DNA of 64,000 nucleotides, from contig CM019823.1 in assembly GCA_009763385.1 (NCBI GenBank), positions 41,660,444 to 41,724,443 on the forward strand, in the 5' to 3' direction. A model generated the notes under the pieces. The model saw only the letters and a program-made list of their open reading frames with translations. It was not told the DNA's origin and searched no databases. A program made the translations under genes and the position numbers. Each line of letters begins with the position of its first letter. The first letter of the stretch is position 1. Below, piece by piece: positions 1-12,655 of the stretch. The DNA comes from Coix lacryma-jobi var. lacryma-jobi. Its lineage: Eukaryota; Streptophyta; Magnoliopsida; Poales; Poaceae.

Positions 1-223
1 GATAGATAAATTTAAGCTATTTTTGAAGAACTTTTATTAAAAAACAAAGTCACGATAAAAAAGTGGTATTTTACACAAATTTTTAAATAAGACGAGTAGT
101 CAAAGTTGATATCAAAAAGTCAAACATTTTATAATCTAGAATAGAAGTACTATCTATAAGATCTTATTTGAACTCTCTATCTAGAGTACTCCATCTGTTC
201 GAAGAATTAATATAATCCTAACA
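1..223. other. AT-rich intergenic DNA
   Basis: No coding potential or RNA gene is seen. The stretch is AT-rich and has no repeat that I can name. Confidence 0.5.
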
Positions 224-578
224 AGGTCTTGTTTAGTTAGACGTGACGTGAAAAATTCTTGCATGTCACATCGGATGTTCGGTGCTTATTTAGTCTATTA
301 AAATTAAACTAATAAAAAAACAAAATTACATATTCTGTCTAGAAAACGTGTGAGACGAATTTATTAAGACAAATTAATCCATCATTAGCACATATTTAGT
401 GTATGATAATATTGTCAAAACATAAACTTATTAAACTTAAAAAATCGTCTCGCAAATTACACGTAATCTGTGTCATTAATAGTTATTTTTTAAGTCTACG
501 TTTAGTACTTCATGTATGCGTCTAAATATTCGATGTAATGGGTGAAAAAGTTTTGCGGTGAGAACTAAAACAAGCCCA
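224..578. mobile_element. Degraded MITE with TIRs of the 'cttgtttagtt' type
   Basis: The left end reads aaggtcttgtttagtt and the right end, reverse-complemented, reads cttgggcttgttttagttc, so imperfect terminal inverted repeats bound about 355 bp. The interior shares phrases with the MITE parts of the triplicated repeat near 32-34 kb: a 'tgcatgtcacatc' left arm, 'tagtctattaaaa' and 'aaattaatccatcattagca'. It is a non-coding miniature inverted-repeat element. The superfamily cannot be fixed without a clean target duplication. Confidence 0.6.
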
Positions 579-2686
579 AGTTAAAATATCTTAAGTTGAG
601 CGGTTATAATTATATTGTACACATAGAAGTTATGAATAATTATAACATCAAATAAGTATTATTAAATTTGTCATGAGGTATATTTTATAATATACTTATC
701 TGGTATAAAAAAATCATTAATATATTTGGTCGAACTCTAAACGCTTTAGTTAACAGCTAGGATGGCTCCTTTAGTGGGCTGACAGTAAGTTGATTTGCAT
801 GATGACACTCACGTGCCCAACGCTCACGTATCCTTCCTTTCTTTCTTTCTTTCTACTTTTTGTTTCGGTGGTAGATGAAGTGGGTGTGTTCTTATCTAGG
901 CGCAGATAGAAAAGAGGAGCCACAAAAGTCCTTTTCGTTACGGGCTCGTTCGTTACAACCCAAATTTATCTGAACTCTTCGCTTCGCTTTTCGCCCACTC
1001 GCCATCGCCAGTTTAATCTCCATTCCGGCGCTCGTAGGGGGCGGGTGTTCGATCCACCAGCTCAGGGACCGGAAATCGACGGCGTCTTGCCCCCCGGCGC
1101 CTGTGTTTCACTACGAGACGACCTGCCGTGTTTTTGCTGCGGAAAAGAAAAGCAGAATGTGCCCTGTGGGGGGGTGATTGCGGTAGGCGAGTGGGGTCGT
1201 CGGTCCCTGCGTAGCATGTATGGACGGCGGCGGGTCTCTGTCCCTGTCTCTCTCCGCTCCTCCGCCGGAAATAAATGGTTCCAGCGGGCAAGAATACGGG
1301 GCCAGAGACAAAACTTTTTTTTGGTTGGGACATGTTTTAATTTGTCACGCTCACCACAGCAGCAGCAGGGGCCGCCGGTAGACGGCACCTGCTGCCTGAC
1401 GAGCGCTCGGGTCCAAGATCACGCGAAATGTAACCCGTCTTCCTAGGTCTAAACCGTGTAAAGAGAGTTAAGAGTGTAGTAAACTAAACAAGTCGTCGTC
1501 GGCTCGCTGATAGTTCACGAGTAGGCAGGCGCTCCGTCGCGTTTATTTTAAGAGCCGAAGCCGAGTGAGTGATCCCTTGCATCACGCCGATAGCTACGTC
1601 CCACTCCCGCTGGCCACTGTTCGCCTGCGTCTTTCAAGCGTGTTCGGTCCAGCGCATAAACAGATATCAACACTAAGTGCCGTGTCAACTTGCCATCGAT
1701 CTCTGTCTTTTTTTTTTTTAACTCAACTCAACTTGCCACCACCAACCTGCCTGCTGATGACATGTTCTTGGTTGCTGCTGTTCGGTTCAGCTACTGATGA
1801 CTGATCCGTGCTGAAGTTTCAGATCTGTGACCGCAAAATCAACTGGATAAATCAAACTTTTATTTTTCCTTGTACCACTTGCTCGAAAAACGCAGTCACA
1901 ACCAACGCACATGCGAGTTACGGAGTATCTACTATATATGCAGCTTTTTTTAAACGATGCCAATTCACCAATTGACAGATCTGCTCATACTGTGCACCAC
2001 CTGGAGAGAGATGCGCCACAGCTGTCAGCAAATTGTTCAAGTCCAAGGTATCAGGCGATGGAAGATTCAGAGATCTTCAGAAAACGAATGAAACAAATCC
2101 ACATAGCATCAGAGTTAGCACGTCTGTACAATTTTGTCAGTTTACGTGTAAAAAGACAAATACACACTGCATCAGAGACTCTGGACACTGCCATTTTGTC
2201 AGTTTATTGACGTCTAACGCTGATCTGTAGCGTCCATAAAAAGTTATTATTATCGCTACAAACCACACAAGCGATAGCGGGCAGAATTTTATGCTTATAT
2301 GAGACACCAGCGGTTGATGGAAAGAGACGTGCAATAATCAAAACTGGCATTCTGGAATTTCCAGTGAAGGAAGCAAGCACTCTGAATTCTCTTGTTCAAC
2401 ATGAACCTGGTGATACAACAGCCTAAGTTATCGATACACATCTGGGTACACACAACATAACGATGCGAAGGGTACAAGCCGATCCCACCATGGGCAACAA
2501 GCAAACATAAGGTTTGCCTCTAGGGTCACCCCTTTGTGACACGCCTAATCAAGGGACTTTCAGCCCTCTTTACATCTAGCAAGGCATTCGCTTGCTACAT
2601 CACTCCTCCATATCGGCCCATAGCATGCCCTGCACATCTCAGAACAACTAACAGAGAAACAGGGACTTCCAATAAGTCCAACCTGT
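579..2686. other. Intergenic region and likely 3' flank of the kinase gene
   Basis: A CTTT microsatellite lies at about 836-854 and a GC-rich patch at about 960-1450. Short frames in the patch match no family I recognise. The final few hundred bases before 2687 are the likely 3' UTR and terminator region of the minus-strand kinase, which ends here. Confidence 0.45.
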
Positions 2687-5600
2687 TCACTTCCTCATGT
2701 GTTCAGGAATAATCCGATGGACGAGCTCAATTGGAAGCCCTTCGAGTTCTGCATCCCAGTTCCAAATGTGTTTTGAGAGAAGAGTACAGTGAGACACATC
2801 AACATCGTTTGGTGTATAGAAAAGTTACCGGCTGCTGTGAAGTCGAACAACGGTGGCAGTGGCCGTCCACTTGGCAAGCAGACCTTGGGGTCCCGCAGCT
2901 CATCAAAGAATGGATGGGCACAAGCATCAACCTGAAAATATAATTAAATATCTTCGATCAGAAACTAGAGTTTCAAAGCTCTCATACTTCTCTAAACATA
3001 GAAAGGCCACCGACTCATGTTCATAATAAAATTAACATGATCAAGATACTACTGCTTAAGATAAACACCGGCATATAATGGGTTTTAACTGAAGGAAAAT
3101 ATAGGACTTGGGCTGTTTGGATCTCACCCACTAAACTTTAGTCACTTTAGTGGCTAAAATGTCATACACCTCCACTAAAAGGGACTAAAAAGTCTTTTTA
3201 GTTCCTTTTAGTCCCTTTTAGTAAGACTGTTGCTACTAAAAGTGACTAAGTTTTAGTGTTTAGAGGGTGGGATCCAAACAGGCCCTTAGTATCAATAGCA
3301 ACACATCTATACTAATTTGGATTCACTAATTGGTCAGTTACAATCTCAAATTAGTTCTTACAGCGGTGCAGCGCAGATTTGGTGAGTACTGAAGTAGCCT
3401 TGACACAAGATCAACAGCTTCAGGTGGCATGCGCTTACCAAAAAGCTACACGAAAATCAACTTAGGTGAGCTGGTTAACTGACTACAGCTGAAATGAAAA
3501 ATACCATAGAGATCAGAGATCCCTAACCTTGTGCCATGGATGGGCTTTTATCTGAGGGAACTTGAATTCAGAATAATTTGGATTCATGCACCTGATTTCC
3601 TCTCTTGTTGGAGTACCCAAAATCTTGGATAAAAAAGAAAAGAAAACACATTCAGTCTACAAAGTATCACCAGTGATTTCGTGGACATAATTTGGTAGCA
3701 GATGCAAACCTTAATTATTTCCACCAGTTGATCAACACCACTTTCACCAGGAAACAAAGGCTGCAGTTGGGGTACCCAGTGGACATCAACAAAATTGTCA
3801 GAAGATAAAGAAGTGTCTCAGTTTACAGTGAGTTGAACAAATCCTAATGTCCATAAAATCCAAAAGTGCAATTTTGTACGTTTATATAGTTCCTTTGACC
3901 CAAAAAACAGATTTTACAATGGTAAAGCAAAATTATTTCCCTCAAAGAAAATGGGCAGCATAATAATCGGCTGGAAAAAAGGTGAACTTGTAGGATTGAG
4001 ATCCTATACCTGACCAATCAGAAGCTCAGCCACTACACAGCCAACAGACCAGATATCGATTGAAGTGGTATATTCCGTAGCTCCAAATATTAGTTCAGGA
4101 GCCCTATAATACCGCGAGCAAATGTACGATATGTTAGGCTCACCAGGGACCTGAAATGGACATTTTACTTTATTAAATCCATGAAGATATTCAGCAGGAA
4201 CAAAATAAAAGGTAGGTAGAAGTGTACCAATTTCTTAGCACTCCCAAAATCGCAAATCTTAAGTTGATGTGTATGAGGATTGACCTGGAAGGTTAATCAA
4301 GTTGCAATAAGAAACATGTTCAGCAATTAGCAAAAAACAGAATTAAAAAAATACTCCAAAGATTTAAGCAGACGCATTTTGCATGAGAAAACATGCAGAT
4401 GTGCACTAACACAACATGTATGTGTTCACAGGTGTTACAAGCAAGATGATATCAAAATGGTCCAAAAACATCAACACTAATAACCACTCAAACTGCCTCA
4501 AGGAAAATCGCATCTGGGAACTTACCAGTAGATTTTGAGGTTTAATATCACGATGACACACACCGACAACACGATGGATGTAAGCAAGCGCACGGCACAT
4601 CTGGAAAAGAAGGTGTAACAGATCATTCCGAATGTTCATTACATACCACCACTGAACCTAAACTTCTTGAAAAAAGCTGATAGTGAAGTGAAACAAAACA
4701 TCATCACATACCTGATATGCATACAACTTAACGTATATTATGGGTACACGCTGGTTCATCCGGTTGTGTAGTATTTGGCAAACGATATAAAATGTCTCAG
4801 ATAACAAATTCAAGTACAAGGTTGAGGTAAAACTTCTCCCCTTTGAGTTGTTGAAAAGAAGTGATGCTTCAGCTGAACTACATTTGGGTGGTCAAGTAAC
4901 TGCATAGTCTGGAGCTCTCTATTCTTGTAGCGCTTATCTTGTAGCACCTTTTTTATCGCAACTGTCTCACAGTTTCCAAGCATTCGCCTGTTATACAAGA
5001 TAAGTTCAATGACTTTGGCCCCAGCATTGCGAACTTCCATTTGTAGAAACAAGTGTTATATGAGGCCAAAGGATGGCAAATGGCGTACCTGGAAAACAAC
5101 ACCAAACGAACCAGTACCAACAACCCGTTCTGCCATGTATGAGACCTTCTGTATGACCATTAGAAACAATATCAATGATTTACAGTTCGAGTTTCACAAA
5201 ACGATGCTCTAAAAAAAGTAGGGCCACAAATTCAAAGGAATATCTAAAGAGCAAAAGTTTGCAGCAATCACATAAAATATATCCAATAACAATACATAAA
5301 AGTAGTATAGTGCTGCTGCAATGTCATCCACAGAGTTTTTTTAAAAAAAATATAAAAAAAAAACAAGTGGCCCTGTTTACAGCATGCAGGAATATTCAAT
5401 GTCATTGGTATTCAATGCCTTCTTAGCAAAAAACAATCGGTATTCAATGCTAGCAAGATATAGGTTAAAACATTACCTGCTTTGGCTTCCCATTATGACC
5501 TCCTATTGTTGTCACAATTATCTGCCCTGTCTCAGTTCCATTCCCATCAAGAGTAACACCTTCACCTTCCTGTAGCCAGAGAACACGAGGCATGACTACC

Positions 5601-6611
5601 AAAAGTAGAAATGGTATGTGCTCAGCAACCAATGGATCAATGAGATTGAAATAACCTTATCATTATGGCCATCAACTTTATCGTCACTAATTGTCATATC
5701 ATTCATTTCTTTGGGAAGAAGATCTGCTCCTGGTTCTTCAGTTTTAACAGGCTTCATGCTAGTAGATGTGCTTGCCTCAGCATCCCTATTAGATGATGAC
5801 GATGATTCTTGGTCTATCCGCACATGTTTGTCCTCAGTTAAGTGTGGCTCGATAACAATATCTCCTGCTCCATCCTGCTCAAACTTTGGCCTTTTGGAGC
5901 CGGAGTCACCACCCTAACAATAGACAAAAAGAAATGGTCATTTGTTTCGCATTTCCTTAGCATTTATAGAAGAAGAAAAGGCAGAGTTTCTTCAATGTAA
6001 CAACCCCCATTTCCTATATCCTCCTTTTTTTGTGAACGGGAGCCATTTCCTGATTAATCCATTGGTTAAATCCTTCCAGAATGAGCATTTTTTTTTTGAA
6101 CCAATGGATTGAGTAGAACCTGCCATTATCCTTCAAGTCTCAGTGAATAGGCTACTACCCATTTTCTACATGGTCCTATGAAGCTCACATTGCTAACGCA
6201 TTACGGCCAAAACCACATCTATTAGACAAACTGGAGAAATAAATACTTGAGCAAAAACAAACAAGATGTCGACATTAAAGCGCAAGGAGCCGAATGCCCA
6301 ATCGGCTAAAGCAAAATAAAGCGCTTGCCACCTGAGGGGGCAACAGGCCGTGCAAGCTTTAGCCTTTGTAAGGGTAGGCAGCCACAACCAAGCAAGCAAG
6401 CAAATGGAACGAACAAACGCTGCCGCAAGAGACGACCGAGCGAATCCCAACAAAATGAACCCGAACGTGAGCATAGCGTCATTAAACACCAAATGCGGGT
6501 GCCCGGGCCACCAATCGCGGTGGGGAATGGGCCGGGAAATGGAGCTCTCACCGGATCGGAGACTGACGAGCGGCCGGAGGCGATGCTCTTGAGCCGCCGC
6601 ATCATATGCAT
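2687..6611 (-). CDS. GSK3: GSK3/SHAGGY-like Ser/Thr kinase, clade III (AtSK31/32 type), 13 exons
   Basis: Plant glycogen synthase kinase 3 homologue; the family phosphorylates primed Ser/Thr substrates in brassinosteroid, stress and flowering signalling. Coding exons on the minus strand, with GT/AG borders: 6611-6552 (MHMMRRLKSIASGR start), 5913-5656 (GGDSGSKRPKFEQ, acidic leader), 5569-5477, 5148-5089 (glycine loop VGTGSFGVVF), 4987-4712 (VAIKK lysine, RELQ), 4600-4526 (CHRDIKPQN catalytic loop), 4284-4228 (CDFGSAKKL), 4150-4010 (SYICSRYYRAPE activation loop with the Tyr), 3760-3710, 3623-3528, 3445-3362, 2931-2829, 2748-2687 (IIPEHMRK stop). All exons except 4987-4712 join in phase, giving about 470 residues, the usual clade III length. 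Exon 5 has several 1-2 nt indels that put stops in frame although its total length stays a multiple of three. This could be sequence error or a decayed allele. A conserved leader and all other kinase motifs argue for a real gene. Confidence 0.9.
3110..3285. mobile_element. 176-bp MITE in a kinase intron
   Basis: It sits between exons 11 and 12 of the GSK3-like gene. It starts gggctgtttggatc and ends gatccaaacaggccc, a near-perfect terminal inverted repeat. The interior is also self-complementary (ctaaa/tttag motifs). The GGGC(C)TGTTTGG ends resemble Tourist/Harbinger-type or hAT-type MITEs. The flanks (ctt / tta) do not give a clean target duplication. Confidence 0.75.
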
Positions 6612-7370
6612 CCTCCTCCCTCACAGGGCGCCAGCCGAAGCAACCCGACACCGACCCCAAACCCTAGCCTCGCCTTCGCCCCGCCTCTGTCGACCCCGAC
6701 GCCCGGCTCCTCCACCGCCCTCGCGATGCAGCCACGCCGCTGCCGGAGGCGGCGATCTAGGGAGGGGCGGCCGCGGGGGAAGGCCCTGGAAGCTCCGCGA
6801 AGCTTCGGGGGAGTCGTCGTCGCGGGGAGCCGGGGAGAGGCGTGCGGTGAAAATTTTGGGAATGGGAGGCGGAGGAAGGGGAGGGTTCGCTCGCTGCACC
6901 ACTAGATTTCTCGGTGCTTTTTTTAGCTTTGTGACTCGAGTTCTCTCTCCTCCGGTTGTTGGTGATGGACTGATGGTCGCCAAAATGGCAAAGCTATGAG
7001 ACCTTTGCATTCGGCTCCCTGTTTTTTCTGCTATCCTCGAATCGGGCTTGATTTTCAAATGGTAGGCGTGATTTGTGTGTCGCGCACTTCTTTTTCAGAA
7101 GTTTTTTTTATCGGAACCATTATAATTTTACGAGTTCAAAAAAGTGCCATTACTTTAGGTATTGTAAAACTTGTCATTATAATTTTAGGTCTCGTTGATG
7201 CTTGTCATTTTTTACGTATTCGAGCAGCTTAGGCCTACTGTCAGGCCGAGATATGTATGTGCGGCTTTCGTATGGATGCGGATGCCCTTCCTGTGTGTTA
7301 TGAGCCGTTGTTGCCTCTTCTCGTTCCCCACTCACTCTCTTCTTCGTCTCTATTCCCATCTTCCAAGAAC
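6612..7370. promoter_or_regulatory. Presumed 5' UTR and promoter region of the GSK3-like kinase
   Basis: The stretch upstream of the kinase ATG is GC-rich (about 6612-6900) and then turns AT-rich. Long frames exist on both strands in the GC-rich part, but they have no recognisable domain and are probably compositional. No clear TATA box was identified. Confidence 0.4.
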
Positions 7371-7739
7371 CCTAACTCGAATCCAGCCACCCACCGTCGG
7401 AGCCAATACTAGAGCACGTTGCGACAACGACCTTAGGATCTGCGGCTGTTGGTGCTCTGGAGGCTCGTTCGTTGGCTGCGCCCAGCTTTGAAGCCATGAC
7501 AGAGAAGTGGATTGGAAGATCGATGAAGGTTACTTCCACTGGCTCGAGCGTGAAACCAACGACAGAAAGGAAGTGTCCCTTTTCCATATTCCTTTGGTTC
7601 GGATCCAGATCAAAGCAGCCGGTGACAAAAGGACGAGGGGTTCGTTAAGAGCCCATACAACATCAAGGTTATGATTTTTGACATTGGTGTCCTAAATGTG
7701 TGTGTGTTGATGCTTCTCGGATTTACACCCTTTGTTTTG

Positions 7740-8100
7740 ATTGCAGGGTGATGAGACTACTTGCCCCCTTCATACGCTCTGAGGTGGAGTATATGACCTT
7801 GGAAACACATGAACAAAGGTTGCAGATAGTGAAGGATGCAACTGGTGCTTATTGTGCCCGATTAAAGGAAGAATTGGAACCAGTGAAGCAGACACTGGAT
7901 AGTGTTGAAGTTGATCTTTAGAAAATGAAGGTGCACCTGTTGAGCTGATACCTACACTGAAGCATGAAGTCGACAAGAAGAACATGCAGATTATGGTTCA
8001 TTATGTTGTTCTAGCGTCTGTTTTTGTAGGCTTTGTAGGTGTTCTCATTGATGTGGTTGTTGTCGGTATGTGGGAAGTAAATAGATTGTGTTACCAAAAA
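7740..8100 (+). pseudogene. Remnant of a small gene with coiled-coil and C-terminal hydrophobic segment
   Basis: After a plausible splice acceptor (ttttgattgcag, about 7735-7746) a frame encodes a charged helical stretch (HEQRLQIVKDATG, KEELEPVKQTLDSVEV) ending at a stop near 7921. In another frame just downstream a segment reads LKHEVDKKNMQIMV followed by a hydrophobic run (VVLASVFVGFVGVLIDVVV). This pattern of coiled coil plus terminal hydrophobic helix is seen in small plant proteins often carried by or near transposons. The upstream part (7480-7660) may hold an earlier exon. I cannot name the protein. The frame break suggests a decayed copy. Confidence 0.35.
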
Positions 8101-8337
8101 TTTCAAATGAAATGAATGTATGCTTGTAATGAAATGAATGTGTGTGGTTGCATGTGTTGTAACAGAAATATATGTCATACAAGCCATCAGAAGTTGAAAT
8201 ACAACACATGTACCATATATACGCCATATAGGCCATCACAAGTTAAAATAGCAAACTTATATCAAATCTACCATTTCATTGACATAACCAAGTTCATAAA
8301 CTGCAGGTTCAAATGCCATATAGGTCATTGCAGGTCA
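8101..8337. other. AT-rich spacer
   Basis: Repeated 'catata(t)aggccatcacaagtt' phrases occur at about 8175-8345. Otherwise nothing recognisable. Confidence 0.4.
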
Positions 8338-8826
8338 TCACAGGCCATCTACAATTACATATTGTGTCTTCTCTGGTTGTTCCACTCATCCAATATTGTG
8401 ACCTCTACAATGCCATCATCACAAGCCACAGCATTGGCTACTTTCAAATTGTTGCTAATTGCATTGAGATCCTTGATTACGCCTGGGAGGATGTATCCTC
8501 CCACTTCCTTGCAATCTTCTTCCTAATGTACCTCTTCTCCATTATGAGTTCCCTCAGCCTTTAACTAACTCATCATGAAGGTGAAATCCCTTTAGATTTA
8601 TAATCTATGCATTGAAACTCTCAAACACATTGTTGGTTAGGTTGTCACACTTGCTAAGCTCTGAGAATCCACATGTGTACCAAATCCTACCATGGTGTTC
8701 CTGAAGGTACTCAATTGCATCAGGAGAAAAAAACTCAAAAAAATTCTTCATGTCCCAAATAGTGTTCCATTCGCGTAGACTTAACTCATCATCAAGGTAA
8801 CACATATATGCTAAATAGTGTCTCAT
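8338..8826 (-). pseudogene. Mutator-like (MULE) transposase fragment, split by the Tekay insertion
   Basis: On the minus strand the frame reading MRHYLAYMCYLDDELSLREWN, then FSELSKCDNLTNNVFESFN, carries the 'CD-x-TNN-x-x-ESFN' signature at the end of plant MULE transposases. Downstream, in shifted frames, IMEKRYIRKKIA and GYILPGVIKDLNAISNNLKV continue the usual C-terminal region, so the copy has frameshifts and stops. The Tekay element entered at 8826/8827; the upstream coding part resumes at about 30167. It is non-functional in this state. Confidence 0.7.
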
Positions 8827-9189
8827 TGTAACACCTCTGGTGTTTAAGCATGTAATTAACTTGACATATCATCATTAGCATCATTAATCATCTTGATCAT
8901 GATTTCATGTATGCATTTGCTTAATGTATCATTTTATGTGATGTATCCCTATTGCAAAAGCCCTTATTAGCCCACTTCTTCCTATAGGGGCAAAATGGTA
9001 ATTTCACCTCTGTGCCTAGTTCTATGTAATTTTGTTCAAAGTTAGTGCCCTGATGTTTGATGCTTTGATCAAAGTTCAAAAATCAGATTTGAATTGAGTT
9101 TCCTTTTGCAAAACCCTAAAATCCCAAATCCTGGATTTATTCCCTTTTGATACTTTTTCAAAATTCAAATTTTGAGTTGGTTCAAAAAG

Positions 9190-9640
9190 CAAAGTTGTGA
9201 ATCTGACCTAGAGGAACAACTTTGGTATTTACAGATTTCCATGTTTCTACATAAAGTTTGCAGTAATTTCAAATTCATTCAAATTCCAGTTTTTGTCCCC
9301 TTTTCGGTTTTAAAAAGTTATTCAAAAACTATTGAGTTTCAGAAAAAGTGTATATTAGCAAAGTTATAGGTTTTGGTCAAATGGAACAACTTTCATATTG
9401 GAAGATTTTCAAGTTTCAGTTTGAAATCCAAAGTAATTTTGATTTGAATCAAATTTGAAAAGTGTCCCCTTTTCTGTTTTTGAATGTAGTTCAAAAACTA
9501 TTTGGAATTTGAAAATGTTCATCATATGACAAAGTTGTAGACCTCTCTTTTCTGAACAATTTGGTGTTTTGAGTTTTTGTCGCACAGTTCAAATTTTGGG
9601 AGATTTTGCAAAATTCAGAAACCAGCCAAAAGTCAAACCC
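9190..9640 (+). repeat. ~170-bp tandem modules in Tekay U3
   Basis: Three imperfect units begin with 'caaagtt' at 9190, 9359 and 9530. Each continues with '...gaacaactttggtat/catatt...' and then 'tttcaagtttc' or its variant. The same array exists in the 3' LTR (26266, 26435, 26603) and in the solo LTR (48372, 48541, 48709). Its position just upstream of the TATA box suggests enhancer-like repeats. Confidence 0.7.
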
Positions 9641-9978
9641 TAGACCCTAGCACTGTTCTTCTTCCGTAGAGCCAGAGGCCAGGGGGGCCGGCCATGGCGC
9701 CGGCGCTGCGGCTGCAGCGCAGGCGGCTGCTCCCCACGCGCCACCAACCTGCCACCGATGTTCCCCTGTTCCCTCCGCGCTCGCACGCGAGCGCTGACCA
9801 TCGCTCTCGGCCCCTACAGTGCCCAGCCGCCGCCGCCGCGTGGCCATCGCCGGCCGAGCATTGCGCCTGAGCCCCCCTGGCGCCGCCAGCTTATCCGCCA
9901 GAGCGCAATCGAGTGCCGCACGCCCCCGCAAACCTTAACCGCGTGACCTCGAGCTCTCTACCGTCCCATAGCCGCGGC

Positions 9979-9986
9979 TATATAAG
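9979..9986 (+). promoter_or_regulatory. TATA box of the Tekay 5' LTR
   Basis: TATATAAG within a GC-rich setting. It is conserved at 27055-27062 in the 3' LTR and as TATAAAAG at 49159-49166 in the solo LTR. Transcription would start about 30 bp downstream, making an R-U5 leader of about 3 kb. Confidence 0.75.
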
Positions 9987-11478
9987 CCGCCGGAGCTTCG
10001 ACCTCCGCATCCACCTCCGCCACCGTAGCCAGCACTCTCCAGACACTCCTCCGCTCCACCTCCTAGCTCAGAAGCTCCGCCTTGAGCTCGTGAAGCTTTC
10101 CCACCTTTCAATTTCACCTTCCCCGCCGCCGTTGCCGGCGTAAGCTCGCCGTCCCCATCCCCGGCCGAAACCCGGCGAGCTCGGGTTCGTGGAATTCGCC
10201 GTCTCCGGCCACAGATACCTCTCCCGACCCCCGTGTTGTGTTCCTTGACCCCGTGCGACTCTAACCCGGCCCTTGCGGTCGCTGTTGTTGCTCAGGACCG
10301 CCGGACCGCCGGAGCGCCGCCGCGGTCATCTTCTCCCTCGAGCTCGTGTCGAGCCTCGCCCTCGTGTCGAGCCTCACCCTCGAGTCGAGCCTCACCCTCG
10401 AGCCCTGCCTCCGACACGTGGTAAGCATCCGAGCCTTCGGCCTCTGCTTCAACTCCGTTTCGCCCGAGCCCCAAGTCACGCCTCGGGCAGAGGCCTGTTT
10501 CTCCGCTTCGCCCGAGCCCAAGCCTCGGCAAGCGCATGACCCTCCGCTTCGACCGAGCCCAAGCCTCGGCGACGCATGCTCTCCGTCTTGCCCGAGTCCG
10601 GCCTCGGACCGAGGCTCACTTCTCCGTTTCGCCCGAGCCCCGCGACTCGCCGAGCCCGACCTAGAACGAGCACAGTGCTCTTCTCTTTTTCTGAGAGATG
10701 TGAATAGTGTTCTGTTTTCTCTTTTTTGTATGATTTTCTGTGTGCATCCAAAAATTCTGAAATTTTTGTGGTAGACTCTTTATGCTCTGGAGTATTTATA
10801 AAAATATGAAACTTGAGTTTGTGCAAAAATTTGAAAATGTAAAATTCCCCTTTTAATTGAAAATGAAGGTTTTGGTATTTTTGGAGAGTGATTTATAACT
10901 CCAAAAATCATGAGACAAATTTGTGAGCTTCTTATGCCATGTTTAGTCTCTGGTAAAATTTTGAAGTCTTTTGGAACAAGTTGATTTTTGAGCTTTTATT
11001 TTAATTGTTAAATAGTGCCTTTTGCTAATTAATGTCTGATTTTATTTGAGCACCTTAATGACCTCCAAAATTATGAAATTTGTTTTTCCATCTATCTACA
11101 CCATAATGAACTTATGTGATTAATTTGGTAATTTTTGGAGCAACTTCATAAAATGACCTTTTAAATAAATTAAGAAAATAGAAAGATGGATTAGGGTTGG
11201 TAATAAGTGTTGATGATGTGATCTTTGGATTGATTGATGTTCATAGACCCCTACCCTTGGGTCTATGATGTTTGTGATGCTAGGTTGGTGGGGTGCTTAG
11301 GATAATTATATTAAGGGCTAGTTAATCAATATTGCTTAAGGAAGAAATGATTACCTTTTTTGCTCAACCTAGAATTCAATCATGCCTTGTTTAAAAGTAA
11401 TCTAAAATCAGTGGAATTGTCTTGCACCTTAAGTCCATATCATCATTCTCATGAGCATTCATCATTGCATCCGTATAG

Positions 11479-11612
11479 TTGACGAAGAAGGACCTGAAGT
11501 CGAGGTAGCCACCGAAGGATCTGTCCCCGAGGCGACCCCGAGCTCCGGCACCTACACCACCAACCCCGAGTCTGCTCTTTTTGCCATCCAAGGCAAGCCC
11601 CGGTGCATTTAA
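11479..11612 (+). other. Conserved short frame in the Tekay LTR (candidate spliced exon)
   Basis: It follows an acceptor-like 'ccgtatag'. The frame ends SALFAIQGKPRCI and TAA. The solo LTR copy (50488-50621) keeps VPEATPSS and FALQGKPRCI with amino-acid changes but no frame break. No protein family is recognised. If joined to the donor at 10421, the frame would be preceded by LTR-encoded proline/arginine-rich sequence. Whether it is translated is unknown. Confidence 0.4.
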
Positions 11613-12655
11613 CCCCTTTCCTTGAATTTATAAAATGTTTCCTTAAATGCTTTTGAGTTAAATTATTGCATTAGGTTATAGGAGTTGTGTGCTATCCTAA
11701 TTGATGCACTATCCACCTTGACCACTGATACACCCGAAACCTGCCTTTCAAAAAGTATTTGAAAAATGCTTAGCAATGCTATTAAATAGATTTGCAATAA
11801 AAAGGCCAATTTCAAAAGTGTGATCACTTAAGAATCTTTATGGGATTTTGGCTTTACTCCCACTATTGGCTAAGTATCTGATCCGTACTTAGTCAATGGG
11901 AAGGAGAGGTTGTCCTTGCGTACGGTGCCGTCATGTTGTAGTCCGGGACTCAACAGTTGACACCGACCGGGACAGGGTTGAAAAACCGACAGGACCTGTA
12001 CTCTTGGGTTAGAGGCCGAGGTGCTTGTCGCTGGCGGAAAAAATGTAGGGACCATCCGTATGGGGGCCTGCTGGTCAAGACTTGTAACTATTCACATACT
12101 ACGGAAAGCTCTGGCTCCGAGAAATCCATTATTGGACCGACAACCGCGCACTGGGAGTGGAGAGATGGCGGAAAGTAGCATGTACCCACGTGGGTTAGAG
12201 GCCCGGATTGGAGTGGTGTACTGTACTTCCGGGTGGCGTAGGACCGGGCCCAATCTTAGAGGAATCGTGGTAGACGAGTTGGCATATGCAAGCTTGGGTG
12301 CTACATATGCAGTGTGAATAGGGATCCTCAGCTGAGTATTCTTTATCCGGATTAACGTTGCTCCTCGGTTATGGAGACTTGGTCCACTGACTGTCAACGG
12401 AGAGTGGTTCTCAACTAGGAATATTTTGAAATGTAAAATGAATCCTGAATGATGAAGATTGAGGAAATTCTGAACCTTTCAAAATAAAATAAGATTTACC
12501 AAAAAAAATGCTTTTCTGCAAAATACTTGATCTTGCTTAAGCCTTACCTTGACTACCCTAAGCCTTTCATTCCTGAGTCTTCTCCCTTTTTCTTTAGTCG
12601 GGTAAGTCTTGTTGAGTACCTTTGTACTCAGGGTTTTATTACCCATGTTGCAGGT

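Noticed and set aside
6193..6660. 155-residue minus-strand frame starting MGSVSGCFGWRP
   Set aside because: It overlaps kinase exon 1 in another register and continues through intron sequence; the exon 1 frame matches clade III GSK3 and joins in phase.
10233..10774. Several overlapping frames on both strands in the GC-rich Tekay LTR segment
   Set aside because: Ser/Pro/Arg-rich products of short GC repeats, open in several registers at once; repeated identically at 27267-27853. Only the splice-like signals were kept.
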